From SAR86 cluster bacterium (GTDB lineage Bacteria; Pseudomonadota; Gammaproteobacteria; Magnimaribacterales; TMED112), in NCBI GenBank assembly GCA_023703535.1, contig CP097967.1, positions 922,156 to 986,155 of the forward strand: 64,000 nucleotides of DNA, given 5' to 3'. The translations under genes were made by a program, and so were the position numbers. Of the stretch, positions 45,906 to 55,132 are shown in pieces. Each line of letters opens with the position of its first letter. Positions within the stretch are counted from its first letter, which is position 1. A model generated the notes under the pieces. It was not told the origin of the DNA. It did no database searches and saw only the letters and a list, made by a program, of their open reading frames with translations.

Positions 45906-47187
45906 AAACTCCAAGGAGCTATTCAAAAAATCTAAAGAACATATTGCGGGAGGTGTAAACTCTCCTGTAAGAGCTTTTAAAAGTGTGGGTGGTACGCCTA
46001 TTTTTTTTAAAAAATCGAGAGGTTGCTATCTTTATGATGAAGATGGCAACAAATATTTAGACTTTGTAGGCTCTTGGGGGCCAATGGTCCTAGGACATTC
46101 AAATAAAGCAATTGTAAATGCTATAAAAAAACAAGCTTCCAAAGCAATTAGTTTTGGCGCTCCAACAAAAAATGAATTAGAAATTGCAAAAATAATAAAG
46201 AGTTATATCCCCAGCATAGAAAAACTTCGTATGGTTAATTCGGGTACGGAAGCTACTATGAGCTGTATAAGATTAGCGAGAGGCACAACTGGTAGAAAAA
46301 AAATAATTAAATTCATTGGTTGTTACCATGGGCACGTGGATTCCTTATTAGTAAAAGCTGGATCAGGTGCTGCAACACTTGGTGTGCCAGACTCGCCAGG
46401 AATTCCGGATGAACTCTCTAAATTAACAATTACACTTGAATACAATAATGCTTCTGAACTCAAGAAGGCTTTTACAAAATTTGGAGAAGATATTGCAGCA
46501 GTGATAGTTGAACCAATTGCTGGAAACATGGGATTTATTGAACCAGATGAAAATTTTCTTAAAACTTTAAGAAGTCTATGCACCAAAAATAAATCAATTT
46601 TAATCTTTGATGAAGTAATGACAGGTTTTAGAGTCGCTAGAGGTGGAGTTCAGGAGCTTTTTAATATAAAACCAGATTTAACTGCACTTGGAAAAATAGT
46701 TGGAGGAGGATTACCAGTTGGAGTATATGGAGGAAAAGCCAAAATAATGAATAATATTTCTCCCGATGGACCTGTCTATCAAGCAGGTACATTATCTGGT
46801 AACCCAGTTGCAGTAAGTGCTGGATCAGCTCTGCTAAAACAACTAAAAAATAAAAAAATGTTTAGTGAATTAGAAAGAAAAGGTGAGATCTTCTTAAAAG
46901 GTCTTAAAGAAGAGGCAGAAAAAAATGGTATTCCATTTTGCTATAACATTAGAGGAGGTATGTTTGGCTTCTTCTTTTCAAACAAACTACCAAAAAATTT
47001 CCAAGAAGTATCTGATACAAATATAAGTATGTTTAATAAATTTTTCCGACTTATGTTAGAACAAAATGTATATTTGCCCCCTTCAGCTTTTGAAAGTTGT
47101 TTTTTATCTACTGAACATACACAAGAACAATTAATGAAAACTGTTAAGCTATCCTCTAATGTTTTCAAAAATCTGAATAATGGATAA
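45895..47187 (+). CDS. hemL: Glutamate-1-semialdehyde 2,1-aminomutase
   Basis: This PLP enzyme of the C5 route makes 5-aminolevulinate for haem. The blocks are HIAGGVNSPVRAFKSVGG at the start, MVNSGTEATMSCIRLARG, IKFIGCYHGHVDSLLVKAG, LIFDEVMTGFRVARGG, and TALGKIVGGGLPVGVYGG with the PLP lysine. At 430 residues it is full length. With hemE and hemG it makes three haem genes in the window. It overlaps the next gene by 8 bases. Confidence 0.94.
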   Translation: MKTKNSKELFKKSKEHIAGGVNSPVRAFKSVGGTPIFFKKSRGCYLYDEDGNKYLDFVGSWGPMVLGHSNKAIVNAIKKQASKAISFGAPTKNELEIAKIIKSYIPSIEKLRMVNSGTEATMSCIRLARGTTGRKKIIKFIGCYHGHVDSLLVKAGSGAATLGVPDSPGIPDELSKLTITLEYNNASELKKAFTKFGEDIAAVIVEPIAGNMGFIEPDENFLKTLRSLCTKNKSILIFDEVMTGFRVARGGVQELFNIKPDLTALGKIVGGGLPVGVYGGKAKIMNNISPDGPVYQAGTLSGNPVAVSAGSALLKQLKNKKMFSELERKGEIFLKGLKEEAEKNGIPFCYNIRGGMFGFFFSNKLPKNFQEVSDTNISMFNKFFRLMLEQNVYLPPSAFESCFLSTEHTQEQLMKTVKLSSNVFKNLNNG

Positions 47188-48163
47188 TTTAGATATTCTT
47201 GGTGTAGGTAATGCTCTTGTTGATGAAACTTTTTATATCGAAGAGGATTTAGTTAGAAAAACAAATTTAAATTTTAATCAGTTCAAACAAATAAGCTACT
47301 CCGAACAACAAGAAATAAAGTCATTTTTAGGAAATCAGGATCCTGAAATTGTTTGCGGCGGATCAACTACAAATAGCCTTGTTGCAGCTTCTAATTTTGG
47401 CTCAAAATGTGGACATATATGTCAGTTAGGAAGAGATTCATTAGGTGATTTGTACGAAGATAACTTAAAGGAAAATAATATTGAGGTTATTAATTCCTTG
47501 AGACTAGATGAAATAAATACAGGTAGATGTTTAGTTTTAATTTCACCAAATAGTGAAAGAACAATGGGAACTTATTTAGGCGCATCTGAAAATTTACAAT
47601 TTAGTAAGGATTTTTTAGTAGCTCTAACAAAATCAAAAATTTTATTTTCTGAGGGATATCAATTTACCTCGAATCAAAACTATGATGTTTTTTTACAGAT
47701 TTTAAAAATGGCAAATCATAAGATTGATTTTGCTCTAAGCCTTTCTGATCCCAATGTAGTAAATATTTTTAAAGATCGTTTTTTAGAGGTCCTAAAAATC
47801 AAACAAGCTAAGTATTTATTTTGCAATAAGGATGAAGCAATTGCTCTTACTGGTGAGAATTTTAAGAATGAATTGCCAGAGTACGCTCAGAATTTTGTTG
47901 TAACTGATGGTGCAAATGAGTCCTTTATATTTGAAGATGGCAAATCATCAAATTTAAAGGCATATAAAGTAGATGCTATTGATTCGAACGGTGCAGGTGA
48001 TATCTTTGCTGGTGGTTGTTTACATGCAATTATATCTGGTGAAGATTTTCATGAATCCTGTAATTTTGGGAATTATGCCTCATCTCAAATAGTTCAAGAA
48101 AGAAGTCCAAGACTTACCCAAGACGGATACATAAAGCTTAAGGAAAATTATCTAGAATTGTGA
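47180..48163 (+). CDS. PfkB-family sugar/nucleoside kinase (adenosine kinase-like)
   Basis: The 327-residue ribokinase-fold protein opens ILGVGNALVDETFYIEED and has VCGGSTTNSLVAASNFGSK, NTGRCLVLISPNSERTMGTY, and the anion hole/catalytic base block DSNGAGDIFAGG near residue 273. This form is close to the adenosine-kinase-like PfkB proteins of proteobacteria. The substrate is not certain. The end overlaps the GTG start of pcnB by 4 bases. Confidence 0.85.
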   Translation: MDNLDILGVGNALVDETFYIEEDLVRKTNLNFNQFKQISYSEQQEIKSFLGNQDPEIVCGGSTTNSLVAASNFGSKCGHICQLGRDSLGDLYEDNLKENNIEVINSLRLDEINTGRCLVLISPNSERTMGTYLGASENLQFSKDFLVALTKSKILFSEGYQFTSNQNYDVFLQILKMANHKIDFALSLSDPNVVNIFKDRFLEVLKIKQAKYLFCNKDEAIALTGENFKNELPEYAQNFVVTDGANESFIFEDGKSSNLKAYKVDAIDSNGAGDIFAGGCLHAIISGEDFHESCNFGNYASSQIVQERSPRLTQDGYIKLKENYLEL

Positions 48164-49383
48164 AGCCTGAAGTTGTTAATCATAAAAACTTTAATTTGAA
48201 TACAAATTTAATTTCAAAAAACTGCTTATCAATTATTTCAAAATTACACAGAAAGGGTTTCCAAGCATATATTGTTGGTGGCGGTGTTAGAGACTTAATT
48301 CAAAAACTTGACCCGAAAGATTTTGATATTGTTACAAATTGTGAGCCTGGACAAATAAGAAAAATTTTTAAAAACTCAAGAATTATTGGACGTCGGTTTA
48401 AATTAGTTCACATCACATTTCCAGATGAAATCGTGGAGACTACTACTTTTAGGTCTGACTCTAAAGATAATGAAGGATCAATTGAAGTAAATGAAAAAGG
48501 GAGAATCCTCAGAGATAATAGTTGGGGAACGCAAGAAGAAGATGTCAAAAGAAGAGATTTTAAGATTAACTCACTTTACTATGACCCTTTTAAAGGTGAG
48601 ATTATTGATTATTTTGGAGGAATTAAAGATCTTGGTAATAAGAATGTAACATTCATTGGTGATCCTGAAAAAAGAATTTTAGAAGATCCTGTAAGAATAC
48701 TCAGAGCAATAAGGTTTGCAGCAAAATTAAACTTCAGTATCGAAAAAAGTGCAAAAAAAATCATTCTTGAACAAAAACATCATCTTTATGAAATCTCACC
48801 TGCAAGAATTTACGAAGAAGTTCTGAAATTATTTTTATCTGGGCATGCTGAGATGTCCTATAAAATTCTTAATGAATATAAAGTGTTTGAAATTCTTTTT
48901 CCTCACGTCTCAGATGTTAACGAAGAGTTTGAGAACTTTTTTTTAACTGCTTTTAAAGAAACAGATAGGAGGTACAAAGTTGGGAAGAAACTTAATCCAG
49001 GCTTTATTTTTGCCCTTTTGCTGTGGCCGAAAATTTTTAAAAAATCGAATATATCTAAAAACATAAATTTTAGAAATTTTTATCAATCAATTTCAGAGGT
49101 CACAAGAAAACAACAAGTTATAACTTCAGTGCCAAAAAGATTTACTAGTTTCATAAAGGATGTATGGATGCATCAACCAAGGTTTCAAAGGACTGGAAGA
49201 AAGACATTAAGATTCTCAAATAATTTAAGATTTAGAGCCGCATTTGATTTTTTTCTTCTAAGACATTCAATTGAACCGAATCTCAAAAATGATATTGAGT
49301 GGTGGACAGAGTTTAGAACTGCAAATTATGATAAGAAAATAAAGCTTTTAAATTCAAGAGGAAGAAAATTTGCCAAAAATTAA
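48160..49383 (+). CDS. pcnB: Poly(A) polymerase I / tRNA nucleotidyltransferase family
   Basis: The 407-residue protein has the class II nucleotidyltransferase head IVGGGVRDLIQKLDPKDFDI with the two catalytic Asp, then the RNA-binding blocks GRRFKLVHITF, TTTFRSD, RRDFKINSLYYDPF and EDPVRILRAIRFAAKLNF. A basic C-terminal region with RRKTLRF-like residues favours PcnB over CCA-adding enzyme. The start is GTG at 48160, overlapping the upstream stop. PcnB adds 3' A-tails that promote RNA decay. Confidence 0.88.
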   Translation: MKPEVVNHKNFNLNTNLISKNCLSIISKLHRKGFQAYIVGGGVRDLIQKLDPKDFDIVTNCEPGQIRKIFKNSRIIGRRFKLVHITFPDEIVETTTFRSDSKDNEGSIEVNEKGRILRDNSWGTQEEDVKRRDFKINSLYYDPFKGEIIDYFGGIKDLGNKNVTFIGDPEKRILEDPVRILRAIRFAAKLNFSIEKSAKKIILEQKHHLYEISPARIYEEVLKLFLSGHAEMSYKILNEYKVFEILFPHVSDVNEEFENFFLTAFKETDRRYKVGKKLNPGFIFALLLWPKIFKKSNISKNINFRNFYQSISEVTRKQQVITSVPKRFTSFIKDVWMHQPRFQRTGRKTLRFSNNLRFRAAFDFFLLRHSIEPNLKNDIEWWTEFRTANYDKKIKLLNSRGRKFAKN

Positions 49384-50023
49384 ATTACCAAACTATATTG
49401 CAATAGAGGGGCCTATAGGTGTTGGAAAAACTTCGCTAGCAAAAAAAATTGCTAAAGAATATGATTATGATCTTTGTCTTGAAAAACCGGATGAAAATCC
49501 TTTTTTAGGATCTTTCTATAATGACCAACAGAAGTATGCCTTTTCTACTCAAATGTATTTTGTTATGCAAAGATCACAACAAATTAACCAATTCTTTTCT
49601 GAAGATTTATTAAAAAGAAATATTATTTCTGATTTTATCTTTCAGAAAGAGTCACTTTTTGCTGAAGTAAATCTTTCTGATGAAGAGCTAAAAATTTTTG
49701 AAGAAGTTAAATCAAAATTTTATGAAAAATATCCTAAACCAGATCTTTTAATATATTTGCAAGCATCTCCTAAAAGAATTTTTGACCAAGTAAAAATGAG
49801 AGGAAAAGAATATGAAGAAAAAATTAATTTAGAGTATTTAGAAAAGATATGTTCAGCATACTCTGAGTTCTTTTTCAGTTACTCTGAGTCTCCTTTATTG
49901 GTTTTAAATGTTGATGATGTTGATTTTGTCTCAAATCAAATGGATTTCAATCAAATAATAGACTGTGTCAAAAAAAATATTATAGGTCGTGAATTCATAA
50001 ACTTATCCCCAAGTTTCTTCTAG
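49370..50023 (+). CDS. Deoxynucleoside kinase (dAK/dGK-like)
   Basis: The 217-residue protein has the P-loop IAIEGPIGVGKTSLAKK at residues 8-24, EKPDENPFLGSFY, FSTQMYFVMQRSQQ, IISDFIFQKESLFAEVNL (the ERS/DRS-type region) and LLIYLQASPKRIFDQVKMRG. It salvages deoxynucleosides. The start is TTG at 49370 behind a GAGGAAG Shine-Dalgarno inside the end of pcnB. In E. coli folK follows pcnB; here this kinase gene takes the place and folK lies 8 kb away. Confidence 0.87.
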   Translation: MPKIKLPNYIAIEGPIGVGKTSLAKKIAKEYDYDLCLEKPDENPFLGSFYNDQQKYAFSTQMYFVMQRSQQINQFFSEDLLKRNIISDFIFQKESLFAEVNLSDEELKIFEEVKSKFYEKYPKPDLLIYLQASPKRIFDQVKMRGKEYEEKINLEYLEKICSAYSEFFFSYSESPLLVLNVDDVDFVSNQMDFNQIIDCVKKNIIGREFINLSPSFF

Positions 50024-50484
50024 TGTTAATAGATATAACTGAAATAGAAAAGACAAAAAAAATTGCATTCAACTTTGCAAATCTTATTCAGAATAATAAG
50101 ACTTTCTATGCTTTTTATTTAAACGGCAATTTAGGTGCTGGTAAAACTACATTTGTAAGATTTTGCTTAGAAGCTTTAGGCTGGGAAGGCAAAGTAAAAA
50201 GTCCAACCTTTGGTTTGATTGAAGAGTATCATTTGCAATCAATTAAATTAATTCATACAGACCTCTATAGGTTGAATTCTTCAGATGAATTTGATTATTT
50301 TGGGGTGGATTTAGATTTTCAATCGCATGGAGCTATATTTATTGAGTGGCCGGAAAAAATAGAAAAGTTTAATTGCCCAAATGAAATAGATTTAAGATTT
50401 GAAAACTCAAAGTCTAAAAGAGTTGTTAAAATTGCTTCAAATAATTCTGAAATTTCAGGTTACATTAATAGGATCGACGTCTAA
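50023..50484 (+). CDS. tsaE: tRNA threonylcarbamoyladenosine synthesis ATPase
   Basis: The 153-residue protein has the Walker A block LNGNLGAGKTTFVRFCLEAL near residue 34, VKSPTFGLIEEYH, IHTDLYRL and GAIFIEWPEKIEKF, all TsaE signatures. It works with TsaD (encoded at 59010-60008), TsaB and TsaC to make t6A on tRNAs. The GTG start at 50023 shares one base with the upstream stop. Its last 30 bases overlap the tail of priA on the other strand. Confidence 0.92.
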   Translation: MLIDITEIEKTKKIAFNFANLIQNNKTFYAFYLNGNLGAGKTTFVRFCLEALGWEGKVKSPTFGLIEEYHLQSIKLIHTDLYRLNSSDEFDYFGVDLDFQSHGAIFIEWPEKIEKFNCPNEIDLRFENSKSKRVVKIASNNSEISGYINRIDV

Positions 50485-52422
50485 CACCCAATTTGAGATA
50501 GTTCTTTTTTCTTTATCTAATGCATTAATTAATCCTGAAGCAGAATTGTGTAAATCTTTAACATTATTTGATTGGATAATACAAAACATGCGATATTTGT
50601 ATCCTACTTTACTAACCGGTCCTTCAAATGGCCCATAGACTTCTACGTTTTTTTTCGAAAGCTTTTCTTTTGCCCTAACTAAAAATTCATTAATCTTTTT
50701 CAAGTTACTGTCTTCAGCTTTAAGATATATAAGTTTAGTAAAAGGAAATAAATTTAATTTTTCTCTTTCACTGAGGATATCTTGAGAAATAAGTTCATAG
50801 CTACCACTTTTAACTTTTTTAAAAAGAGGATGATGTGAGATTCTCGACTGTAAAATAACTTCACTCTTGATTCCTGATCTACCTGCTCTGCCAGCTGCTT
50901 GAATCAGTAGTTGGATAGTTTGTTCCTGTAAATGTACATCTGCACCAAAAAGGCCAAAATCTAAATTGAGAATTATTATTAGCGAAATTTTTTGAAAGTC
51001 ATGCCCTTTGGCTAAAAGTTGAGTTCCAATTAAAATTTTTGGATTTTTATCTTCGATTTTTTCAAGAGTACTTTCTCTACGCAATTTACCAGAAACTGAA
51101 TCACTATCTATTCGCAAAATATCAATATTTGGGAATGTATGTTTAAGGTTCGACTCTACTTGTTGAGTTCCAACGCCCTTAACCTCAAAATCATTTTTAT
51201 TACATTCAGGACAATTCTCTGGTAATCCCCATGAGCTCTGACACCTATGGCATTTAAGTCGTTTTTCTTCCCTGTGATAGACTAAGGAAGACTCACAGCA
51301 ATTACTTTTTGCTATCCACCCGCAAGAATTACACAAGTATACCGGGGCATAGCCTCTCCTATTTATTAAAATTAGAGTTTGGTTCCCAGCTTTATAATTT
51401 AAATTTATTTTATTTATTAATGTCTCAGAAATTCCACCTACTAATTTAGTTTTATTAATTGATTCAATAGAAATATCAGGTGTTGGAATTTCTCCTATTC
51501 TTTTAAACAGTTTTGAGACATCAATCTCCCCATCTTTTACTTTTCGCAATAATTTAAATGAGGGTGTTGCAGAGGAATATATTATTTTTGAATTCTGATA
51601 AAGTTCTTTAGCGAGTGATTTTGCGTCATACCTAAGCTTATCTTGCTGCTTAAATGATTGATCATGCTCCTCATCAAAGACAATAATATTTGTATTTTTT
51701 GGCATTAGGAAGAGTGCTGATCGTGTCCCAACAATGATTTTTGGTGATTTTTTTTGGCAGTTAAGCCAAATTTTATATCTTTGTAATTCTGTAAGATTTG
51801 AATGGTACAAAAATACATTTTCACCAAAACTTTCTTTGAATTCCTCATAAATTTTTGGAGCCAAGAAAATTTCTGGAACCAGAATAATTGCTGAATTATT
51901 TTTCTTAAATTCATCATAAATAAGATGTTTATATACTTCTGTTTTACCTGAAGAAGTTACTCCAAAAATTAGATGTTCTTGTTTTTTAGAATTTTGAATA
52001 TTTTTAACAGCTAATTTCTGCTCATCGGTAAGCTTTTTGAAAAAATTATTGGTAATTTCAAACTTTGTGTCATCAATTTTATATTTTTGTAATTCATCTG
52101 AATGCTTAGGTTTTCTCATAAGGTTTGGTGTAAATAGAGAAAGTAGCTCTCCCATCGGAAAAAAGAATTTTTGTGAAATATCCTCAATTTTTTTTAAAAA
52201 ATTGCTCTCAAATAGGGGAGTTTCATCTAATACAGAAATTATTTGTTTGATTTCGAATTCTTTGTCCACATTGCTACACATTTGAACAACTACACCAACA
52301 ACTTTTTTTCTGTGGAATTCTATGAAAACTCTCTTTCCAACAATATTTTCGTTAGGAACTAAGTTTTTGTATGTAAAAGTTTTTCTGATTGGGCGTGCAA
52401 CTGCAACTTTTACAAATTTCAT
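50455..52422 (-). CDS. priA: Primosomal helicase PriA
   Basis: This is the replication restart helicase. An N-terminal DNA-binding part (KVAVARPIRKTFTY) precedes the SF2 helicase: Walker A IFGVTSSGKTEVYKH, DEEH as IVFDEEHDQSFKQ, and late motifs LIGTQLLAKGHDF and IQAAGRAGRSG. The zinc region keeps its Cys pairs (CNSCGW, CHRCQSSW, CPECNK). At about 655 residues it is shorter than E. coli PriA (732). I start at the ATG at 52420-52422 rather than the TTG one codon earlier. It converges on tsaE. Confidence 0.93.
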   Translation of the reverse strand: MKFVKVAVARPIRKTFTYKNLVPNENIVGKRVFIEFHRKKVVGVVVQMCSNVDKEFEIKQIISVLDETPLFESNFLKKIEDISQKFFFPMGELLSLFTPNLMRKPKHSDELQKYKIDDTKFEITNNFFKKLTDEQKLAVKNIQNSKKQEHLIFGVTSSGKTEVYKHLIYDEFKKNNSAIILVPEIFLAPKIYEEFKESFGENVFLYHSNLTELQRYKIWLNCQKKSPKIIVGTRSALFLMPKNTNIIVFDEEHDQSFKQQDKLRYDAKSLAKELYQNSKIIYSSATPSFKLLRKVKDGEIDVSKLFKRIGEIPTPDISIESINKTKLVGGISETLINKINLNYKAGNQTLILINRRGYAPVYLCNSCGWIAKSNCCESSLVYHREEKRLKCHRCQSSWGLPENCPECNKNDFEVKGVGTQQVESNLKHTFPNIDILRIDSDSVSGKLRRESTLEKIEDKNPKILIGTQLLAKGHDFQKISLIIILNLDFGLFGADVHLQEQTIQLLIQAAGRAGRSGIKSEVILQSRISHHPLFKKVKSGSYELISQDILSEREKLNLFPFTKLIYLKAEDSNLKKINEFLVRAKEKLSKKNVEVYGPFEGPVSKVGYKYRMFCIIQSNNVKDLHNSASGLINALDKEKRTISNWVLDVDPINVT

Positions 52423-52478
52423 CAATTTATTGTAATAGAAAATTTATTTGATATTATTTCCTTCACAATTTTAGTTAT

Positions 52479-52730
52479 ATGAAAAAAAATATACATCCAG
52501 AATATAGAGAAGTGTTATTTCACGATACCAGCGTGGATAAGTATTTTCTTATTCGCTCAACACTTAAAACAAAAGAAACTAAAGAATGGGAAGATGGAAA
52601 AACATATCCTTACTATGTTGTTGAAACATCTTCAGCTTCTCATCCATTTTATACCGGACAACAGAAAATCCTTGATACAGGCGGCAGAGTTCAAAGATTT
52701 GAGAAGAAATTCGGTAAAAAGACTAGCTAA
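52479..52730 (+). CDS. rpmE2: 50S ribosomal protein L31, type B (zinc-free form)
   Basis: The 83-residue protein reads [19 protein letters not shown], with the longer type B insert ([20 protein letters not shown]) and SHPFYTGQQ. It has no Cys at all, so it is the zinc-independent form. It is divergent from priA as rpmE is in other gammaproteobacteria, so the type B form seems to sit at the usual L31 locus. Its tail overlaps dut by 8 bases. Confidence 0.93.
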   Translation: MKKNIHPEYREVLFHDTSVDKYFLIRSTLKTKETKEWEDGKTYPYYVVETSSASHPFYTGQQKILDTGGRVQRFEKKFGKKTS

Positions 52731-53175
52731 TACCTGTACTACCAAAACCCTTATCACCTCGATCTGAAAGATTAAATTCCTCAACTTGCTCAAGTTGTAC
52801 TTGATTGACTCTTATAACAACTAGCTGAGCTACACGATCCCCAGGAGTTATCTCAATATTTTCATTAGATCTATTCCACAAAGAAATTCCAAGAGGCCCT
52901 TGGTAATCAGAATCAATTAAACCCGTGAGATTTCCACAAACTAATCCTTTTTTTGCCCCAAGTCCTGATCTTGGTATGATTATGCCAGCAAATTCTGGAT
53001 CCTCTATATAAATTGAAATACCAGACTGGATAACAGTTGACTCATTTGGTTTAAGTACAAGCTTTTCCTCAATGCAAGCAATTAAATCCATACCAGCTGA
53101 ACCAGAAGTTTGATATTTTGGCATATCAAATTCAGTTCCAATTCTTTTGTCTAAAATCTTAAATTTGAGCTTCAT
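52723..53175 (-). CDS. dut: Deoxyuridine triphosphatase
   Basis: The 150-residue trimeric dUTPase has all five motifs: [48 protein letters not shown] and the C-terminal [11 protein letters not shown]. It hydrolyses dUTP to dUMP. It is divergent from rpmB across 55 bases with a perfect inverted repeat. Confidence 0.94.
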   Translation of the reverse strand: MKLKFKILDKRIGTEFDMPKYQTSGSAGMDLIACIEEKLVLKPNESTVIQSGISIYIEDPEFAGIIIPRSGLGAKKGLVCGNLTGLIDSDYQGPLGISLWNRSNENIEITPGDRVAQLVVIRVNQVQLEQVEEFNLSDRGDKGFGSTGIS

Positions 53176-53195
53176 CGATAAAAGTAAATTATTGC

Positions 53196-53217
53196 ATAAA
53201 ATAGATTACTATTTTAT
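53196..53217. repeat. Perfect 9-bp inverted repeat between dut and rpmB
   Basis: ATAAAATAG, the 4-base centre ATTA and CTATTTTAT form a perfect inverted repeat in the 55-base divergent gap. It could be an operator or part of a promoter. It is A+T only except one G-C pair, so chance is possible in such an AT-rich genome. Confidence 0.4.
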
Positions 53218-53230
53218 CATTTGCGTTCTT

Positions 53231-53467
53231 ATGAGTAAGGTTTGTCAAGTTACAGGGAAAAAAGCAATGGTGGGTAATCATGTTTCCCATGCAAAAAACC
53301 GTGTGAAAAGATTATTTAAACCAAATCTACATAAACATAAATTCTGGGTCGAGTCAGAAAAAAAATTTATTACCTTAACTGTTTCAGCAAAAGGAATGAG
53401 AATAATTGATAAAAATGGTATTGATACTGTTCTCAAGGACCTAAGAACTAAAGGTCTTAAAATCTAA
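53231..53467 (+). CDS. rpmB: 50S ribosomal protein L28
   Basis: The 78-residue protein starts at [16 protein letters not shown], which is the standard L28 opening; the frame upstream of this ATG is not protein. [20 protein letters not shown] is the conserved core. The usual partner rpmG (L33) does not follow; maf begins 2 bases after the stop. Confidence 0.95.
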   Translation: MSKVCQVTGKKAMVGNHVSHAKNRVKRLFKPNLHKHKFWVESEKKFITLTVSAKGMRIIDKNGIDTVLKDLRTKGLKI

Positions 53468-53469
53468 TA

Positions 53470-54042
53470 GTGCTACTACTTGCTTCTGCGTCAGCTAGGA
53501 GAACAGACCTTCTTGATTTGATTAATATTAAACATAAAGTTGTCAAACAAGACTTTGATGAATCTTCAATAGTTGAAAGTGATCCAATTGAATGCTCTAA
53601 ATTAATCGTAAAGGGTAAGAACCAAAGTGCTAGAACTCTACTAAATGATAATGATTTAGAGTATCCAGTTTTAACAGCAGATACACTTGTATTTTCCCCT
53701 GATAAAAAAATTTATGGGAAACCAAAAAAGCATGAAACGAATATAGCAATGCTTAAGGAATTTTCAGGAAAGGAACATAGTGTTTTTACATCTGTGATGA
53801 TTTCAACTAAGGAGAAATCAGTTATGAGGACTTGTGAAACAAAGGTGACTTTCTGTGAAATGTCTGAAAAAGAGATCAAAGATTATGTTTATTCTGATGA
53901 AGGCTTAGAAAAAGCTGGAGGTTATGGAATACATGGACCTGCAGGAAAATTTATAGCCATAATAAATGGAAGTTATACCAATGTAGTAGGACTTCCAGTT
54001 CATGAAACTTATGAACTAATTAAAGAAATACAAAGAAATTAA
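53470..54042 (+). CDS. maf: Maf-type nucleotide pyrophosphatase
   Basis: The 190-residue protein opens LLLASASARRTDLLDLI with the phosphate-binding SASARR motif, then VLTADTLVFSPDKKIYGKPK with the metal Asp, EHSVFTSVMIS and EKAGGYGIHGPAGKFI. It hydrolyses non-canonical nucleotides (dTTP/UTP type, given the YGIHG block). The start is GTG at 53470. It converges on the ubiH-like gene with a 4-base overlap. Confidence 0.9.
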   Translation: MLLLASASARRTDLLDLINIKHKVVKQDFDESSIVESDPIECSKLIVKGKNQSARTLLNDNDLEYPVLTADTLVFSPDKKIYGKPKKHETNIAMLKEFSGKEHSVFTSVMISTKEKSVMRTCETKVTFCEMSEKEIKDYVYSDEGLEKAGGYGIHGPAGKFIAIINGSYTNVVGLPVHETYELIKEIQRN

Positions 54043-55130
54043 TTTTTATTAGCAAATTCAATAATTTTATTTTTAATTTTTGGAGTACTATCTAGAAATT
54101 TCATTCCACCATCAAGTAAGATTTTCATAAAACCTCTGGAATTTGAAAACATTGCATATAATGATTGAATAATCCATGTCATCTGGATATTTTTTTGAGA
54201 TCTAATATTTGAGTAAGCTGCTATAGCATCATCTTCTAAATCTATGATTTCTTTAAGATTTTTCTCAATCTCAATAATGTCTCCAATACCGAGGTTCAAT
54301 CCTTGTCCTGCCATGGGATGAAATGAATTCGCAGCATCGCCGCATAGAAAAACTCCATCTTTAAATAATTTTTTTGCCCTTGAATGGCTTAATTCTGCTG
54401 AATTTGTTAGCGAAATATTATTGGTATCGATTTTAATTTGAAAATTCTTAAAAATTTGTTTTAGTTCAGTTTCAGGATTTTCTTTTGTATTAGTACAAAA
54501 AATTACTGAATAATATTTTTTTTTATCGAGGTTGATTGGTAAGAAAGCCAATGTGCCTGTTTCTAGAAAATATTGTTTAGCCTCAGAATTATGGTTTGCC
54601 TCTACTAAGAAAGTATATGCCTTTTGATCATAGAACCATTTTTCAATTTCAAAATTTATTAACTCACGAATTTTTGAATTACTGCCATCAGTTGCAAAAA
54701 CAACGTCAGCAATAATATTTTTTGTCCCAGTTAGTTCAATTTTATTATCCTTAAAATCTATTTTTTGAATTTCATTGTTCCAAACAATATAGTCTTTAAG
54801 TTCATCAATTAAATTTTTATTTAGCCAGTCAAGAAGACATATGCTTGTGACCTTATCTATCTCATCAGATTTTAATATAAGGTTCTTTTTTGACTCATGA
54901 AATAAAGACATCTTGTTTACAGGGGTTGAATATTTATTTATATCTATATCAGGAAATAATTTATTTAAAAGGATTATTGATTGTTTAGTTAATGCTACAG
55001 TTCGATCTCCTTTTTTTTGATATTGAGGAGACCTTTCAAGAATTTTAAATGGGATATTATTATTTTTTAATATTTTCCCTAATAAACATCCGATTACTCC
55101 AGCACCTACTATTACTACCTGCTTATGCAT
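54039..55130 (-). CDS. UbiH/UbiF-family FAD-dependent hydroxylase
   Basis: The 363-residue protein has the dinucleotide motif VVIVGAGVIGCLLGKIL at residues 4-20, a GD block GVFLCGDAANSFHPMAGQGL followed by NLGIGD, and a short middle substrate domain. It is the ubiquinone hydroxylase type, and its place after pepP matches ubiH in E. coli. It probably hydroxylates the ubiquinone ring. It is shorter than E. coli UbiH (392). Which ring position it serves cannot be said. Confidence 0.85.
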   Translation of the reverse strand: MHKQVVIVGAGVIGCLLGKILKNNNIPFKILERSPQYQKKGDRTVALTKQSIILLNKLFPDIDINKYSTPVNKMSLFHESKKNLILKSDEIDKVTSICLLDWLNKNLIDELKDYIVWNNEIQKIDFKDNKIELTGTKNIIADVVFATDGSNSKIRELINFEIEKWFYDQKAYTFLVEANHNSEAKQYFLETGTLAFLPINLDKKKYYSVIFCTNTKENPETELKQIFKNFQIKIDTNNISLTNSAELSHSRAKKLFKDGVFLCGDAANSFHPMAGQGLNLGIGDIIEIEKNLKEIIDLEDDAIAAYSNIRSQKNIQMTWIIQSLYAMFSNSRGFMKILLDGGMKFLDSTPKIKNKIIEFANKN

Positions 55131-55132
55131 TT

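Noticed and set aside
52423-52478. Zur box before rpmE2
   Set aside because: GAAATAATATC is present on the minus strand but the other arm does not match well enough to call.
53147-53230. Upstream extension of rpmB
   Set aside because: It crosses the divergent gap and the start of dut; L28 begins at MSKVCQVTG.
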